Positions 27,845 to 38,272 are shown, counted from the stretch's first letter. The stretch: DNA of 64,000 bases from Lachnospiraceae bacterium 28-4 (GCA_000403275.2 KE159598.1:758559-822558); one strand, 5' to 3'. Notes: generated by a model not told the origin, from the letters alone. A program made the numbers and translations.

Positions 27845-28488
27845 GTAAGCAGGAAGAGGACTGGAAACAACTGGGTGTACCATTAAACTGTGCTACGTCT
27901 GCCAACTGGATCATTTACTGCACCGAGAATTATCTTCGCCATGTTTATGACTATTTTCACCGTCAGTTGCTGATGCGTAAATATTTGGCGGCAGATGCAG
28001 TTCTGTTCCAGTCTGTTTGATTGCGGACGGTACTCAAAAGCAAAAAAACATACCGCAGAGCAGAGAAAACAGTTACGTCTTGAAAAAGAAAAGCCGATAC
28101 TGGATGCATTCTGGGATTGGCTGGGCCAACAACGCCCAAACAGGGGAAGCCGTTTGGCGAAAGCGGTGGACTATGCCCAAAATCGGAAAGACACCCTGAT
28201 GACTATCTGGAAGATGGCCACTGTAGTCTTTCTAATAATCTCAGTGGGGATGCAATCCGGCCATTCACAGTTGGCAGGAAAAACTGGTTGTTCAGTGCCA
28301 GCCCTAAGGGAGCCACAGCCAGTGCTATCGTGTAGACTATGGTTGAAATGGCAAAAGCGAATGATCTGAACACTTATAAATATCTGACATATCTCTTGAC
28401 ACAACGACCAAATGATAAAATGTCAGATGAACAGTTGGAGCAGCTCTCCCCATGGAGTGAGACTGTGAAAGCTAAATGTCAAAACTAA
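27845..28488 (+). pseudogene. IS66-family transposase (TnpC) remnant, frameshifted
   Basis: IS66-type blocks occur in order but in different frames: QEEDWKQLGVPLNCATSANW, ENYLRHVYDYFHRQLLMRKY, then WDWLGQQRPNRGSRLAKAVDYAQN, LEDGHCSLSNNLS and IRPFTVGRKNWLFSASPKGA, ending TVKAKCQN. At least two frame breaks and a missing central block remove the catalytic core continuity. It is a dead copy, lacking its tnpA and tnpB partners. Confidence 0.8.
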
Positions 28489-28499
28489 AATAGAATAAA

Positions 28500-28530
28500 A
28501 CGCTTGCAACTATCATTTGGGTGCAAGCGT
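28500..28530. repeat. Palindrome after the IS66 remnant
   Basis: ACGCTTGCA / TGCAAGCGT, 9 bp perfect, 13-nt loop, 12 nt after the transposase remnant. It could be a terminator-like hairpin or part of the element end; no T run follows. Confidence 0.4.
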
Positions 28531-28622
28531 AATTTATGAGTGACGTAGCAATATTTTGCGCTTACATTATATGAAGAAGTGAGCTATAATAAAGGTAAAT
28601 CGAAGCGGGAGAACGATTGGCC

Positions 28623-29215
28623 ATGAATAATGAGTATGATCATGAAAAATTTTTAAAGAATACGCAAAAATGCAGCCTAACAGGGATGGCCTGGGTGGCG
28701 CCGGGGAATGGCACCAGCTAAAGCCCCTGATTCCTTCCCTTCAAGGGAAAACGGTTCTTGATTTAGGGTGTGGCTATAGCCGGCATTGCGCTTTTGCGGC
28801 AGAACAAGGGGCGGCGAAAATATCAGGGCTTGATTTGAGCAGAAAAATGATTGAAGAAGCAAAGCGGAGAAACACAAAAAAGCGAATCGAGTACCGCGTC
28901 TGTGGAATAGAGGAATATGAATATCCGGAAAATATGTGGGATTGTGTTATTTCCAATCTGGCCCTGCACTATATTGAAAATATTGCTAGGGGAGCGAAGT
29001 ACGCGATTTTTAGGATGTGATGTAGTGAAGCAGCGCCATACGCTCACGCAGATATGGATGGGATTATTGAACAACGGCTTTGAACTGTAAGCTGTGGAGG
29101 AGGCGGAGCCGCCCGCGGAAATGATGGGCATTCCGGGAATGGAAGACGAATTGCGCCGTCCGATGCTGCTGCTGGTAAAAGCCAAAAAAATTAATGAAAT
29201 CAAAGAGAAAAGTGG
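28623..29215 (+). pseudogene. SAM-dependent methyltransferase, broken
   Basis: Class I methyltransferase with motif I VLDLGCGYSRHCAFAAEQGA and post-motif GLDLSRKMIEEAKRR. A one-base loss in the T run at about 28651 shifts the frame after MNNEYDHEKF. The central part is deleted after NLALHYIENI, where sequence jumps to LGCDVV-QRHTLTQIWMGLL. A TAA interrupts NNGFEL-AVEEAEPP. The C-terminal GMEDELRRPMLLLVKA is still readable. Three independent lesions show it is non-functional. Confidence 0.85.
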
Positions 29216-29224
29216 TGCGCGTAT

Positions 29225-30334
29225 ATGGGCAGAAAAACGTATAAAAACAGATGGAAAAAGAATCTGTTGACATTCTTTTCCATATTTCTTATTCTATTAT
29301 CCGCATGCGGAAATGGGCCTCCGGAAGCAGAGGTGCAATCCGGTTCAGCGGGAAAGATCGAGGAGTTAGAGGTACATTTCATCGATGTAGGACAGGGAGA
29401 TGCCACGCTGGTCAAATGCGGCGGACAGTCCATGCTTATTGATGCGGGGGAAAATGATAAAGGCACTCTTGTACAGAATTATATTAGGAAACAGGGTGTA
29501 AAGAAGCTGGATTATCTGATTGTTACCCACCCGGACTCCGACCATTGCGGGGGTGCGGATGTTATTATTACAAAATATGATGTCGATACGGTCATTATGC
29601 CGAACTACAGCAAGGATACGGCATCTTACCGGGATGTAGTCCAGGCTTTGGATTATAAACATTATCAGGTTACGGAGCCGAAGGTGGGAGATATTTACCG
29701 GCTGGGAGACGCGAAGTTCACCATTATCGCTCCGAATAAAGACGATTATGGGAATGAGGCGAATAACTATTCTGTCGGTATTCTGCTGGAGCATGGCGGC
29801 AAAAAATTTGTATTTACCGGGGACGCGGAAGAAGAGGCGGAAAGGGATATAATTAATAATGGCATTGACCTGTCCGCCGATGTGCTGAAGGCTGGGCACC
29901 ATGGAAGCAGAACTGCTTCCATGGGCGACTTTGTGTCCGCAGTATGTCCGGAATATGCCGTAATAAGTTGCGGGGAGGACAATGAATACGGCCATCCCCA
30001 CGCGGCGACATTGAATACGTTCCGAAGTATGGGAATCAAAGTATTCCGCACGGACGAGCAAGGCTCGCTGATAGCTTGTTCGGACGGAAGCGAGATTACA
30101 TGGAACGCGCCGCCATCCGATACATGGAAAGCGGGAGAACCCGGTTTGTCCGGTTCCAATGCAACGGTAAAACAAGGATCGAAAGGAGTCACATATATAT
30201 TGAATACAAAAACGAAAAAATTCCATAAGCCGTCCTGCGATTCCCTTCCTACGGAAAATCGGGACGACTCTGCGCAAAGCAGGGAGGAAGTCATTGCGCA
30301 GGGATATACGCCGTGCGGAAGGTGCAATCCTTAA
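29225..30334 (+). CDS. ComEC-like MBL-fold lipoprotein with C-terminal cysteine motif
   Basis: 369-aa lipoprotein: signal segment LLTFFSIFLILLSACG with lipobox Cys. The metallo-beta-lactamase domain resembles the hydrolase part of ComEC/Rec2: VHFIDVGQGDATLV, the metal motif THPDSDHCGG, FTGDAEEEAE, LKAGHHGS and ISCGEDNEYGHPH. The last ~45 residues form YILNTKTKKFHKPSC...GYTPCGRCNP, a small Cys-rich Ada-like module seen at the end of several secreted nucleases. This suggests extracellular nucleic-acid or nucleotide hydrolysis. It lacks the ComEC membrane channel. The RBS is poor. Confidence 0.85.
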   Translation: MGRKTYKNRWKKNLLTFFSIFLILLSACGNGPPEAEVQSGSAGKIEELEVHFIDVGQGDATLVKCGGQSMLIDAGENDKGTLVQNYIRKQGVKKLDYLIVTHPDSDHCGGADVIITKYDVDTVIMPNYSKDTASYRDVVQALDYKHYQVTEPKVGDIYRLGDAKFTIIAPNKDDYGNEANNYSVGILLEHGGKKFVFTGDAEEEAERDIINNGIDLSADVLKAGHHGSRTASMGDFVSAVCPEYAVISCGEDNEYGHPHAATLNTFRSMGIKVFRTDEQGSLIACSDGSEITWNAPPSDTWKAGEPGLSGSNATVKQGSKGVTYILNTKTKKFHKPSCDSLPTENRDDSAQSREEVIAQGYTPCGRCNP

Positions 30335-30402
30335 TAGAACGGCGGGGAATTTTGTCACTCGGACGATAATAGAAAAGAAAGAGAAAAGGAAAAGAGGAAA
30401 AT

Positions 30403-31539
30403 ATGTATCGGTTATTAAAACAGGAAGGCAGAGCAAAAAGGGGAGAGTTTCATACGGTGCACGGCATTATTCAAACGCCAGTGTTTATGAATGTAGGAAC
30501 GGCAGCGGCTATTAAAGGAGCGGTTTCGACAGAAGACCTGGAAGGAATCAAAACCCAGGTGGAGTTATCCAACACCTATCATCTCCACGTGAGGCCCGGG
30601 GATGAAATTGTGAAAAAAATGGGCGGGCTTCACAAATTTATGTCGTGGGACAAACCTATTTTGACGGATTCCGGCGGATTTCAGGTATTTTCCCTGGCAT
30701 CGCTGCGCAAGATCAAGGAAGAGGGGGTATACTTTCACTCTCATGTGGATGGAAGAAAGATTTTTATGGGGCCGGAGGAAAGCATGCGGATTCAGTCCAA
30801 TCTTGCGTCTACGATTGCTATGGCTTTTGACGAATGCCCTTCCAGCCGCGCGGACAGAAGTTATGTCCAGGCTTCGGTGGAACGCACGACCCGTTGGCTG
30901 GGGCGCTGCAAAAAAGAAATGGGCAGGTTAAACGGTTTGGAGGATACGATCAACCGCCATCAGATGCTTTTTGCCATTAACCAGGGGGCAGTTTTTGCGG
31001 ATATCCGTATCGAACATGCCAAACGGATTGCAGAAATGGAACTGGACGGCTATGCCGTCGGCGGACTGGCAGTGGGGGAGAGCCATGAGGAAATGTATTA
31101 TATATTGGAGGAAACCGTTCCCCACCTTCCCTTAGAAAAACCGACTTACCTTATGGGGGTGGGAACTCCGGCTAATATTCTGGAAGGCGTGGAACGGGGC
31201 GTGGACTTTTTCGATTGCGTGTATCCGAGCAGGAATGGAAGGCATGGACACCTCTATACCAATAACGGGAAGATCAATCTGTTCAACGCCAAATACGAAA
31301 CGGATGGCCGGCCGATCGAAGAAGGCTGCGGATGCCCTGCCTGCCGCCGCTATTCCAGGGCCTATATCCGCCATTTGCTGAAAGCGAAAGAAATGCTGGG
31401 AATGCGCCTCTGCGTGCTGCACAACCTTTATTTTTACAATACGATGATGGAGGAGATCAGGGATGCGCTCGACAAGGGATGCTTTGCGGCCTATAAAAAG
31501 AATAAATTGGAAAAGATGAGGAATTTGCAAAAAGAATAG
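30403..31539 (+). CDS. tgt: Queuine tRNA-ribosyltransferase
   Basis: Exchanges guanine-34 for preQ1 in GUN-anticodon tRNAs (378 aa). The nucleophile/substrate region DSGGFQVFSLASLRKI and the second Asp in GVERGVDFFDCVYPSRNGRHG are present. Zinc ligands are in CGCPACRRYSR with the later His in LHNLYFYN. RBS is GAGGAAA. It is followed by yajC after 124 nt, a common tgt-yajC order in bacteria. No preQ1 riboswitch is seen before it. Confidence 0.97.
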   Translation: MYRLLKQEGRAKRGEFHTVHGIIQTPVFMNVGTAAAIKGAVSTEDLEGIKTQVELSNTYHLHVRPGDEIVKKMGGLHKFMSWDKPILTDSGGFQVFSLASLRKIKEEGVYFHSHVDGRKIFMGPEESMRIQSNLASTIAMAFDECPSSRADRSYVQASVERTTRWLGRCKKEMGRLNGLEDTINRHQMLFAINQGAVFADIRIEHAKRIAEMELDGYAVGGLAVGESHEEMYYILEETVPHLPLEKPTYLMGVGTPANILEGVERGVDFFDCVYPSRNGRHGHLYTNNGKINLFNAKYETDGRPIEEGCGCPACRRYSRAYIRHLLKAKEMLGMRLCVLHNLYFYNTMMEEIRDALDKGCFAAYKKNKLEKMRNLQKE

Positions 31540-31578
31540 AGGCAGCAATCGATTTCCAAGGTAAAATGATAAAAGGAC

Positions 31579-31607
31579 TTGTTTTATAGGGCGAATTTGT
31601 GTATGAT
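31579..31607 (+). promoter_or_regulatory. Probable promoter of yajC
   Basis: TTGTTT (31579-31584), 17-nt spacer, TATGAT (31602-31607), about 57 nt before the yajC start. Confidence 0.5.
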
Positions 31608-31663
31608 ATCTATTAGGCTAAATTTGAAGTGGAAGTCAGGATAAATTTTAGGAGGAATTACGA

Positions 31664-31984
31664 ATGGGTATATTGTTGACAGGAGGCGCAGCAGGCGGAG
31701 ATGGAATGGGCACGTTGATGATCATAGAGATCGTGCTGATTATTGCCGTATTTTATTTTGTTATGCTCCGTCCTCAGAAAAAAGAGCAGAAAAAAATGGC
31801 GGCTATGCTGGCAGCGCTTGAAATAGGCGATTGTGTGTTGACAAGCAGTGGTATGTACGGTATTATCATCGATATTACGGATGATACGGTTATCGTGGAG
31901 TTTGGTAATAATAAAAATTGCCGCATCCCAATGCAGAAGTCGGCGATTGCACAGGTGGAAAAGCCGGATACGGAAGGGAAATAA
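31664..31984 (+). CDS. yajC: Preprotein translocase subunit YajC
   Basis: 106-aa accessory subunit of the Sec translocon. One membrane helix (about residues 14-32, LMIIEIVLIIAVFYFVML) is followed by the conserved RPQKKEQKKMAAMLAALEIGD and a small domain ending NCRIPMQKSAIAQVE. RBS AGGAGG. secD-secF do not follow; a terminator and leuB do. Confidence 0.95.
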   Translation: MGILLTGGAAGGDGMGTLMIIEIVLIIAVFYFVMLRPQKKEQKKMAAMLAALEIGDCVLTSSGMYGIIIDITDDTVIVEFGNNKNCRIPMQKSAIAQVEKPDTEGK

Positions 31985-32003
31985 AAAAATTTTATAAATT
32001 CTG

Positions 32004-32054
32004 AAAAACGTCGATACCCAGGAGACAGAAATTCTCATGGCGTTGACGTTTTTT
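32004..32054 (+). terminator. Terminator after yajC
   Basis: Outer stem AAAAACGTC / GACGTTTTT with an inner CCAGGAGA / TTCTCATGG pairing, followed by a T run. Confidence 0.8.
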
Positions 32055-32130
32055 TAGATTTATATTATGATACAAGTAGGCTTTTATACTTTACTACGGC
32101 AAAGAATGAGTGTAAGGAGTGGATAGTGCG

Positions 32131-33219
32131 ATGGAGTTGAAAATCACATGCATTCCGGGCGACGGCATCGGGCCGGAGATCGTGCGGGAAGCAAAAAAAG
32201 TTTTGGATAAGGTGGCGCAAAGCTACGGTCATGAAATAAAATATACGGACATTTTGATGGGAGGGGCTTCTATCGATGTACATGGGGTGCCTCTGACGGA
32301 AGAGGCGGTGGCTCAGGCAAAAGCGGCGGATGCAGTGCTTATGGGGTCAATCGGCGGAGATACGACCACGTCTCCCTGGTATAAACTGCCTCCTAACCTG
32401 CGTCCGGAAGCAGGGCTGCTCGGCATCCGCAAGGCATTGAATCTTTTTGCCAATCTGCGTCCGGCGGTCTTGTACAAGGAACTGGCAGGAGCATGCCCGT
32501 TAAAGACGGAGATCAGCGACAGAGGATTTGATATGCTGATTATGCGGGAACTGACCGGAGGGCTTTATTTCGGAGAAAGAAAAACGGTAGAGGAAAACGG
32601 GATAAGGAAGGCCATTGATACCCTGACATACGATGAAAATGAAATACGCCGGATCGCGGTCAAGGGATTCGATATTGCGAGAAAGAGAAGGAAGAAAGTG
32701 ACCAGTGTGGATAAGGCGAATGTGCTGGACTCTTCCAGGCTTTGGAGAAGCGTGGTGGAGGAAGTGGCAAAAGATTATCCAGATGTGACGTTGGAACATA
32801 TGCTGGTGGATAACTGTGCGATGCAGCTCGTAAAAGATCCGGCTCAGTTTGATGTGATTTTGACGGAAAATATGTTTGGCGATATTCTTTCCGATGAGGC
32901 AAGTATGGTAACGGGGTCGATCGGAATGCTGGCGTCGGCTTCGCTGAATGATACGAAATTCGGACTGTATGAGCCGAGCCACGGTTCTGCGCCGGATATC
33001 GCGGGAAAAGATATTGCAAATCCGATAGCTACTATTTTATCGGCGGCGATGATGCTGAGATATTCGTTTGATTTGGATAAAGAGGCGGAGGCCGTGGAAA
33101 CGGCAGTAAAGGAAGTACTGAAGGAAGGCTACAGGACGGTGGATATCATGTCGGAGGGCTGTGTGCAGGTGTCCTGTTCGAAGATGGGTGATTTGCTTGT
33201 GGAAAGAGTCCGTAAATAA
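32131..33219 (+). CDS. leuB: 3-isopropylmalate dehydrogenase
   Basis: NAD-dependent oxidative decarboxylation of 3-isopropylmalate in leucine synthesis (362 aa). N-terminal [14 protein letters not shown], the substrate-site [12 protein letters not shown], the catalytic Lys/Asp region [26 protein letters not shown] and [11 protein letters not shown] are intact. ATG 32131 is chosen for the family N-terminus; AAGGAG is 11 nt upstream and a GTG at 32119 lies inside that site. leuA, leuC and leuD are not in the window. Confidence 0.96.
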   Translation: MELKITCIPGDGIGPEIVREAKKVLDKVAQSYGHEIKYTDILMGGASIDVHGVPLTEEAVAQAKAADAVLMGSIGGDTTTSPWYKLPPNLRPEAGLLGIRKALNLFANLRPAVLYKELAGACPLKTEISDRGFDMLIMRELTGGLYFGERKTVEENGIRKAIDTLTYDENEIRRIAVKGFDIARKRRKKVTSVDKANVLDSSRLWRSVVEEVAKDYPDVTLEHMLVDNCAMQLVKDPAQFDVILTENMFGDILSDEASMVTGSIGMLASASLNDTKFGLYEPSHGSAPDIAGKDIANPIATILSAAMMLRYSFDLDKEAEAVETAVKEVLKEGYRTVDIMSEGCVQVSCSKMGDLLVERVRK

Positions 33220-34831
33220 GAGCTGGACAGGGGACAGAGAGAACCGGTGTTTTTTAGCCTGGTTTTTGTGGATGGCTGTTTATTATGGTTTCCGTTTGTT
33301 CCATCTGACCCCCTGGTACGATGAACTTTATACTTACTATTATTTTATCAGCAGAGGGCCGGTTTATGCCGCGGTTCATTGGCCGCTGCCCAATAATCAT
33401 GTCGGTTATTCGGTGCTTTCCGGTTTTCTGGATCTGTTGGGCAGCCCAATGGTCGGACTGCGGGGAATGTCGTACATAGCTGCTTTGGCGAATCTGGCCT
33501 TATTGTACCGCATAGGGAGAAAATGCTTTTCTTCTGGCTGGGCGTTTTGCTGCGTAGTTTTGTATTCCTGCATGAATCTGATCAATCAGCTTGCGGTGCA
33601 GGGAAGAGGCTATACGCTGGCTGTAACCTGTTTTCTTGCCGCCGTTTCCATGATACAGGAGATTGGCTGGAAAGAAGGAGAGGGAACAAAAAAAGATATC
33701 AAATATTACGTTATATTTGCTCTTTCCCTGACATTAGGCTTATATATTCTTCCCAGCAGCGTTTATTGGGTAATTCCGGTATGTGTGACAGGAGGATTGT
33801 TTCTTCTTTTTTATAAGAAAATCAGGCCGTTGCTATATTTGATCGCCAGCGGCGCAGCGGCGGCGGTTTCCACAGTATTTTTATATGCTGTCATATGGCT
33901 GGCGATCGGTTCCAACCTGTTAAGCAAGGCAGAGGGCGGATCGTTTTATGGGCAGGGACATATAAGTATTATCCGTTCAGCCCCGGTTTTGGCGGCCAGA
34001 ACCGGAATGAACTATATGCTGGAGACACCTTATATCCAGAGCGTAGGAAGGGACGGGTATTTTACAAGAATGGCGGGATGGCTGCGTTCGCTGTTCAATC
34101 TGTATTATCCCAATGGAAAAATATTTTTGCTGGCATCTGCGGCGATTGGTATTGTTTTTGCCGCCTGGAGGGCCCGGAAGGAATATAAGGAAGGGCGGAA
34201 AGAACGTTTTTTCCTGCTGTTATTCGTGGAGGTTATGTTGGTGATGACGCCGGTCTTTCTGATCGTTCAAAACGCTTTGCCGTATTTCCGCGTATTTTCC
34301 TATATGGGGATTCCGCTGGCAGTTCTGCTTTGCATTTTACTGCGGAGTGTCGGGGAGAGCGGATATTGGCGGCGGCTTATGGAATGGTGCGGAAGAAAAG
34401 GTGCAATGATCAGTAAAAAAGGCTCATTGGGCCCTTATATAACGAAGATTCCGGCAGCAGTCATTGTATTATCGGCGGTCAGGCTGTTACTGTCAGAGGG
34501 ATATAATGGCGAGTATGGTATGACGGAATATTATGCGAGGGATGCCTTGGAACAGGCGGATATCGGCGGGGATGAAAGGCTGTGCGTTACCGACTGTTAT
34601 CAGCAGTATTTGCTAAAATTTTATTATGGCATCGAATGCGAGAATACCGCGATGGAAGAAGCGGATATAGCGTTGCTCCATAAAGAGATGGCTGTCAAAG
34701 GAGACGCCGGTTTTCGATGGGAATTCTATCATAATTATGAAACGATTCCGTGGAAGGAAATCAACGACGGAATGGAACCCGTCTATGAAAACGAAGAGTA
34801 TATCGTATATAAGAGAAAGCAGGGGAGATAA
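33197..34831 (+). CDS. Multi-spanning membrane protein, GT-C glycosyltransferase-like
   Basis: Roughly 540-residue integral membrane protein with about ten hydrophobic segments and a C-terminal soluble domain (residues ~450 on). The first loop contains [19 protein letters not shown] followed by [16 protein letters not shown], the DE-containing first loop typical of lipid-phosphate-dependent GT-C enzymes such as ArnT/PMT relatives. A role in sugar transfer to envelope components is inferred; donor and acceptor are unknown. The start is uncertain: GTG 33161, GTG 33188 and TTG 33197 overlap leuB, and ATG 33272 would cut the first helix. It is an odd insertion between leuB and ilvD. Confidence 0.7.
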   Translation: MWKESVNKSWTGDRENRCFLAWFLWMAVYYGFRLFHLTPWYDELYTYYYFISRGPVYAAVHWPLPNNHVGYSVLSGFLDLLGSPMVGLRGMSYIAALANLALLYRIGRKCFSSGWAFCCVVLYSCMNLINQLAVQGRGYTLAVTCFLAAVSMIQEIGWKEGEGTKKDIKYYVIFALSLTLGLYILPSSVYWVIPVCVTGGLFLLFYKKIRPLLYLIASGAAAAVSTVFLYAVIWLAIGSNLLSKAEGGSFYGQGHISIIRSAPVLAARTGMNYMLETPYIQSVGRDGYFTRMAGWLRSLFNLYYPNGKIFLLASAAIGIVFAAWRARKEYKEGRKERFFLLLFVEVMLVMTPVFLIVQNALPYFRVFSYMGIPLAVLLCILLRSVGESGYWRRLMEWCGRKGAMISKKGSLGPYITKIPAAVIVLSAVRLLLSEGYNGEYGMTEYYARDALEQADIGGDERLCVTDCYQQYLLKFYYGIECENTAMEEADIALLHKEMAVKGDAGFRWEFYHNYETIPWKEINDGMEPVYENEEYIVYKRKQGR

Positions 34832-34883
34832 CAAGTTTGTGTCTGTGCGGCATCCACAAACTTGCAAATATAAAAGCCGCGCA
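34832..34883 (+). promoter_or_regulatory. Predicted H-type pseudoknot leader before ilvD
   Basis: P1 is a perfect 10-bp stem, CAAGTTTGTG (34832-34841) with CACAAACTTG (34855-34864). In its 13-nt loop, TGTGCGGC (34844-34851) pairs with GCCGCGCA (34876-34883), giving P2 and an H-type pseudoknot. The 3' strand of P2 ends 6 nt before the GAGGG ribosome-binding site of ilvD. The same design occurs before secG at 60474-60525. Structure is read by eye; the ligand or factor is unknown and I do not match it to a named class. Confidence 0.65.
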
Positions 34884-34897
34884 GAAATGAGGGTAAA

Positions 34898-36568
34898 ATG
34901 AGAAGCGATTCCGTAAAGACAGGTGCCCAGCAGGCGCCGCACAGAAGTTTGTTTAATGCGCTCGGTTATACCGAAGAGGAAAGAAGACGGCCGATGATCG
35001 GCATTGTAAGTTCTTATAATGAAATCGTACCAGGGCATATGAATCTGGATAAAATCGTGGAGGCGGTAAAACTGGGAGTGGCCATGGCGGGAGGAATGCC
35101 GGTAGTATTTCCGGCGATCGCCGTATGCGACGGTATTGCCATGGGGCATATCGGCATGAAGTATTCTCTCGTGACCAGGGATTTGATTGCAGACAGCACG
35201 GAATGCATGGCATTGGCCCATGGGTTCGACGGGCTGGTTATGGTTCCTAACTGCGACAAAAACGTGCCGGGGCTTCTGATGGCAGCGGCAAGGCTCAATA
35301 TTCCGACGATTTTCTGTTCCGGAGGCCCTATGCTGGCAGGACGCGTAAAGGGAGAAAAGAGAAGCCTTTCTTCCATGTTTGAGGCTGTGGGCAGCGTGGC
35401 GGCGGGAACGATGTCGATGGAAGAACTTTGTGAATTTGAAGAAAAAGTATGTCCTACCTGCGGCTCCTGCTCCGGCATGTATACGGCGAACTCCATGAAC
35501 TGCCTGACGGAAGTCCTCGGGATGGGATTGAAGGGCAATGGAACCATTCCGGCAGTATATTCGGAAAGAATCCGTCTGGCAAAACATGCGGGCATGAAAA
35601 TCATGGAACTTGTGGAAAAAGATATCAAGCCTCGTGACATTATGACAGAAAAAGCATTTATCAATGCTTTAAGAATGGATATGGCGCTGGGATGCTCAAC
35701 CAATTCCATGCTTCATCTTCCGGCGATCGCCCATGAGGCAGGGGTGGAACTGGATCTGGAGGTGGCAAACAAGCTGTCTGCGGAAACACCGAATCTCTGT
35801 CATTTAGCTCCGGCCGGTCCTACTTATATGGAAGATCTGAACGAAGCGGGCGGGATCTACGCGGTTATGAACGAATTGAATAAAAAGAATCTGTTATATA
35901 CGGATTTGTTGACAGTAACGGGAAAGACAGTAGGGGAAAATATCGCCGGTTGTGTCAATAAAGACCCGGAAGTTATCCGGCCTTTGGAAAATCCTTATAG
36001 CGAAACAGGGGGTATCGCTGTGCTGACGGGGAACCTGGCACCGGATTCCTGCGTGGTAAAACGTTCGGCGGTCGTGCCGGAAATGATGGTTCATGAGGGG
36101 CCGGCCAGAGTATTCGATTGTGAAGAAGACGCTATCGAAGCGATCAAAGGCGGAAAAATCGTGGCGGGCGATGTGGTGGTTATTCGTTATGAAGGACCCA
36201 AAGGCGGTCCGGGAATGAGGGAAATGTTGAATCCGACTTCCGCGATTGCGGGCATGGGCCTTGGAGCCAGTGTAGCGTTGATTACGGACGGGCGTTTTTC
36301 CGGTGCTTCCCGCGGAGCATCCATTGGCCATGTATCGCCGGAGGCGGCGGTGGGCGGCCCGATCGCTTTGGTGGAAGAAGGAGACAGGATACATATCAAT
36401 ATACCGGAAAACACGATCCAAGTGGAAGTATCGGAGGAAGAACTGGAGCGGAGACGGGCGGCATGGCAGCCCAGGGAGCCGAAGGTGACGACCGGTTATC
36501 TGGCGCGTTACAGAGAACTGGTAACGAGCGGCAACAGGGGCGCGATATTGGAAGCGCCGCACAAATAA
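34898..36568 (+). CDS. ilvD: Dihydroxy-acid dehydratase
   Basis: Iron-sulfur dehydratase of valine and isoleucine synthesis (556 aa). Cluster cysteines are in [10 protein letters not shown] and [19 protein letters not shown]. The C-terminal region has [12 protein letters not shown] and [21 protein letters not shown] with the catalytic Ser. The ATG is preceded by GAGGG and by the pseudoknot-type leader. It ends 18 nt before ilvB in the same transcription unit. Confidence 0.97.
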   Translation: MRSDSVKTGAQQAPHRSLFNALGYTEEERRRPMIGIVSSYNEIVPGHMNLDKIVEAVKLGVAMAGGMPVVFPAIAVCDGIAMGHIGMKYSLVTRDLIADSTECMALAHGFDGLVMVPNCDKNVPGLLMAAARLNIPTIFCSGGPMLAGRVKGEKRSLSSMFEAVGSVAAGTMSMEELCEFEEKVCPTCGSCSGMYTANSMNCLTEVLGMGLKGNGTIPAVYSERIRLAKHAGMKIMELVEKDIKPRDIMTEKAFINALRMDMALGCSTNSMLHLPAIAHEAGVELDLEVANKLSAETPNLCHLAPAGPTYMEDLNEAGGIYAVMNELNKKNLLYTDLLTVTGKTVGENIAGCVNKDPEVIRPLENPYSETGGIAVLTGNLAPDSCVVKRSAVVPEMMVHEGPARVFDCEEDAIEAIKGGKIVAGDVVVIRYEGPKGGPGMREMLNPTSAIAGMGLGASVALITDGRFSGASRGASIGHVSPEAAVGGPIALVEEGDRIHINIPENTIQVEVSEEELERRRAAWQPREPKVTTGYLARYRELVTSGNRGAILEAPHK

Positions 36569-36586
36569 ATCCAGGAGGAAACAGTT

Positions 36587-38272
36587 ATGCAGCTGACAGG
36601 AGCGGAAATAGTAGTTGAATGCTTAAAAGAACAGGGAGTGGACACCGTTTTCGGATATCCCGGAGGAACGATTTTAAATGTATATGATGCTTTATACAAA
36701 CATAGCGACGAGATCAACCACATACTGACCTCTCATGAACAAGGGGCGGCCCATGCGGCGGACGGTTATGCCAGGGCTACCGGAAAGACGGGGGTATGCC
36801 TTGCTACTAGCGGGCCGGGGGCTACGAATCTGGTGACGGGGATCGCCACCGCATATATGGATTCCGTGCCGATGGTGGCGATTACCTGCAACGTAAATCT
36901 GCCCCTTTTAGGCAAAGATTCTTTTCAGGAAGTAGATATCGCCGGCGTTACCATGCCTATTACCAAACATGGCTATATCGTAAAAGATGTGAATATATTG
37001 GCGGATACGCTTCGCAAAGCGTTCCAGATCGCGGGAAGCGGCCGGCCTGGCCCTGTACTGGTGGATATCACCAAGGACGTGACGGCGAATGTGTGTGAAT
37101 ATGAACCTTTGTCTGCCGTGGCAAAGGATGCATCGAACCACAGGCGGTATAGTCAGGAAGATATTGACAAGGCGTTGGAATTGCTTCAAAAGGCGAAAAA
37201 ACCTTATATTTATGTGGGCGGCGGAGCGGTCATATCCGAAGCAGCACAGGAAGTCAGGGAATTTGCAAAAAAACTGGATGCCCCTGTCTGCGATACATTG
37301 ATGGGAAAGGGCGCATTTGACGGACACGATGATCTTTATACGGGAATGATCGGTATGCACGGGACGAAGACTTCCAATCTGGGAGTCAGCGAGTGCGATC
37401 TGCTGGTTGCTTTGGGAGCCAGATTTTCGGATCGTGTAGTGGGGAATGCGGCAAAATTTGCCAGCCATGCCAAAGTATTGCAGATCGATATCGATGCGGC
37501 AGAAATCAATAAAAATATTCGCACGGATGCCTCCGTCGTGGGCGATTTGAAGGAGGCGTTGGCACAGATCAATAGCCGTCTGCCCCAGATGGAGCATAAG
37601 GAATGGATCAGCCATATCCGGGAATTAAAGGAAAAATATCCGTTGAACTATAACAGAGATGGCTTATCCTGTCCGTATATTATAGAAGAGCTGGATCGAA
37701 TAACGGAAGGGAAAGCGGTGGTTACTACCGATGTCGGGCAGCATCAAATGTGGGCGGCGCAATATTATAAATATTCCGAACCGAGAACCTTTATCAGTTC
37801 CGGCGGGCTCGGTACGATGGGCTACGGACTGGGGGCATGTATCGGGGCCAAAATGGGAAGGCCGGATAAGATATGCGTAAATATTGCCGGAGACGGCTGC
37901 TTCCGAATGAACATGAATGAACTGGCGACGGCCAGCCGCTATCACATTCCGGTGATACAAATCGTGATTAATAATCATGTGCTTGGAATGGTGCGTCAGT
38001 GGCAGACATTATTTTATGGGGGAAGGTATTCCCAGACTGTTTTGAACGATAAGGTGGATTTCTGCAAAGTAGCGGAAGGGCTTGGCTGCGAGGCGATACG
38101 GGTGACCAGAAAAGAGGAGGCGGCCCCGGCGATCGAAAAGGCGATCGCTTTAAAAGCGCCGGTGCTGATCGAGTGCGTGATTCAGGAGGACGATAAGGTT
38201 TTCCCGATGGTTCCTGCCGGAGAGGCGATCAGCAAAGCGTTTGATGAGACAGATTTGAAGAAGAATGAATAA
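36587..38272 (+). CDS. ilvB: Acetolactate synthase large subunit
   Basis: ThDP-dependent enzyme joining two pyruvates, or pyruvate and 2-oxobutyrate (561 aa). The catalytic Glu is in LTSHEQGAAHAADGYARATG. FAD-type domain and the ThDP motif GDGCFRMNMNELATASRYHIPVIQIVINN are present, with LGMVRQWQ after it. It is of the anabolic AHAS type by length. RBS CAGGAGG. The regulatory subunit gene ilvN does not follow; the next gene overlaps by 8 nt and encodes an L,D-transpeptidase. Confidence 0.96.
   Translation: MQLTGAEIVVECLKEQGVDTVFGYPGGTILNVYDALYKHSDEINHILTSHEQGAAHAADGYARATGKTGVCLATSGPGATNLVTGIATAYMDSVPMVAITCNVNLPLLGKDSFQEVDIAGVTMPITKHGYIVKDVNILADTLRKAFQIAGSGRPGPVLVDITKDVTANVCEYEPLSAVAKDASNHRRYSQEDIDKALELLQKAKKPYIYVGGGAVISEAAQEVREFAKKLDAPVCDTLMGKGAFDGHDDLYTGMIGMHGTKTSNLGVSECDLLVALGARFSDRVVGNAAKFASHAKVLQIDIDAAEINKNIRTDASVVGDLKEALAQINSRLPQMEHKEWISHIRELKEKYPLNYNRDGLSCPYIIEELDRITEGKAVVTTDVGQHQMWAAQYYKYSEPRTFISSGGLGTMGYGLGACIGAKMGRPDKICVNIAGDGCFRMNMNELATASRYHIPVIQIVINNHVLGMVRQWQTLFYGGRYSQTVLNDKVDFCKVAEGLGCEAIRVTRKEEAAPAIEKAIALKAPVLIECVIQEDDKVFPMVPAGEAISKAFDETDLKKNE

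Noticed and set aside
30335..30402. preQ1 riboswitch before tgt
   Set aside because: The 68-nt gap does not show the preQ1 aptamer hairpin and A-rich tail.
32055..32130. T-box or leucine attenuator before leuB
   Set aside because: Only about 75 nt separate the yajC terminator from leuB; no T-box sequence (TGGGTGGTACCGCG type) or leucine-rich leader peptide is present.
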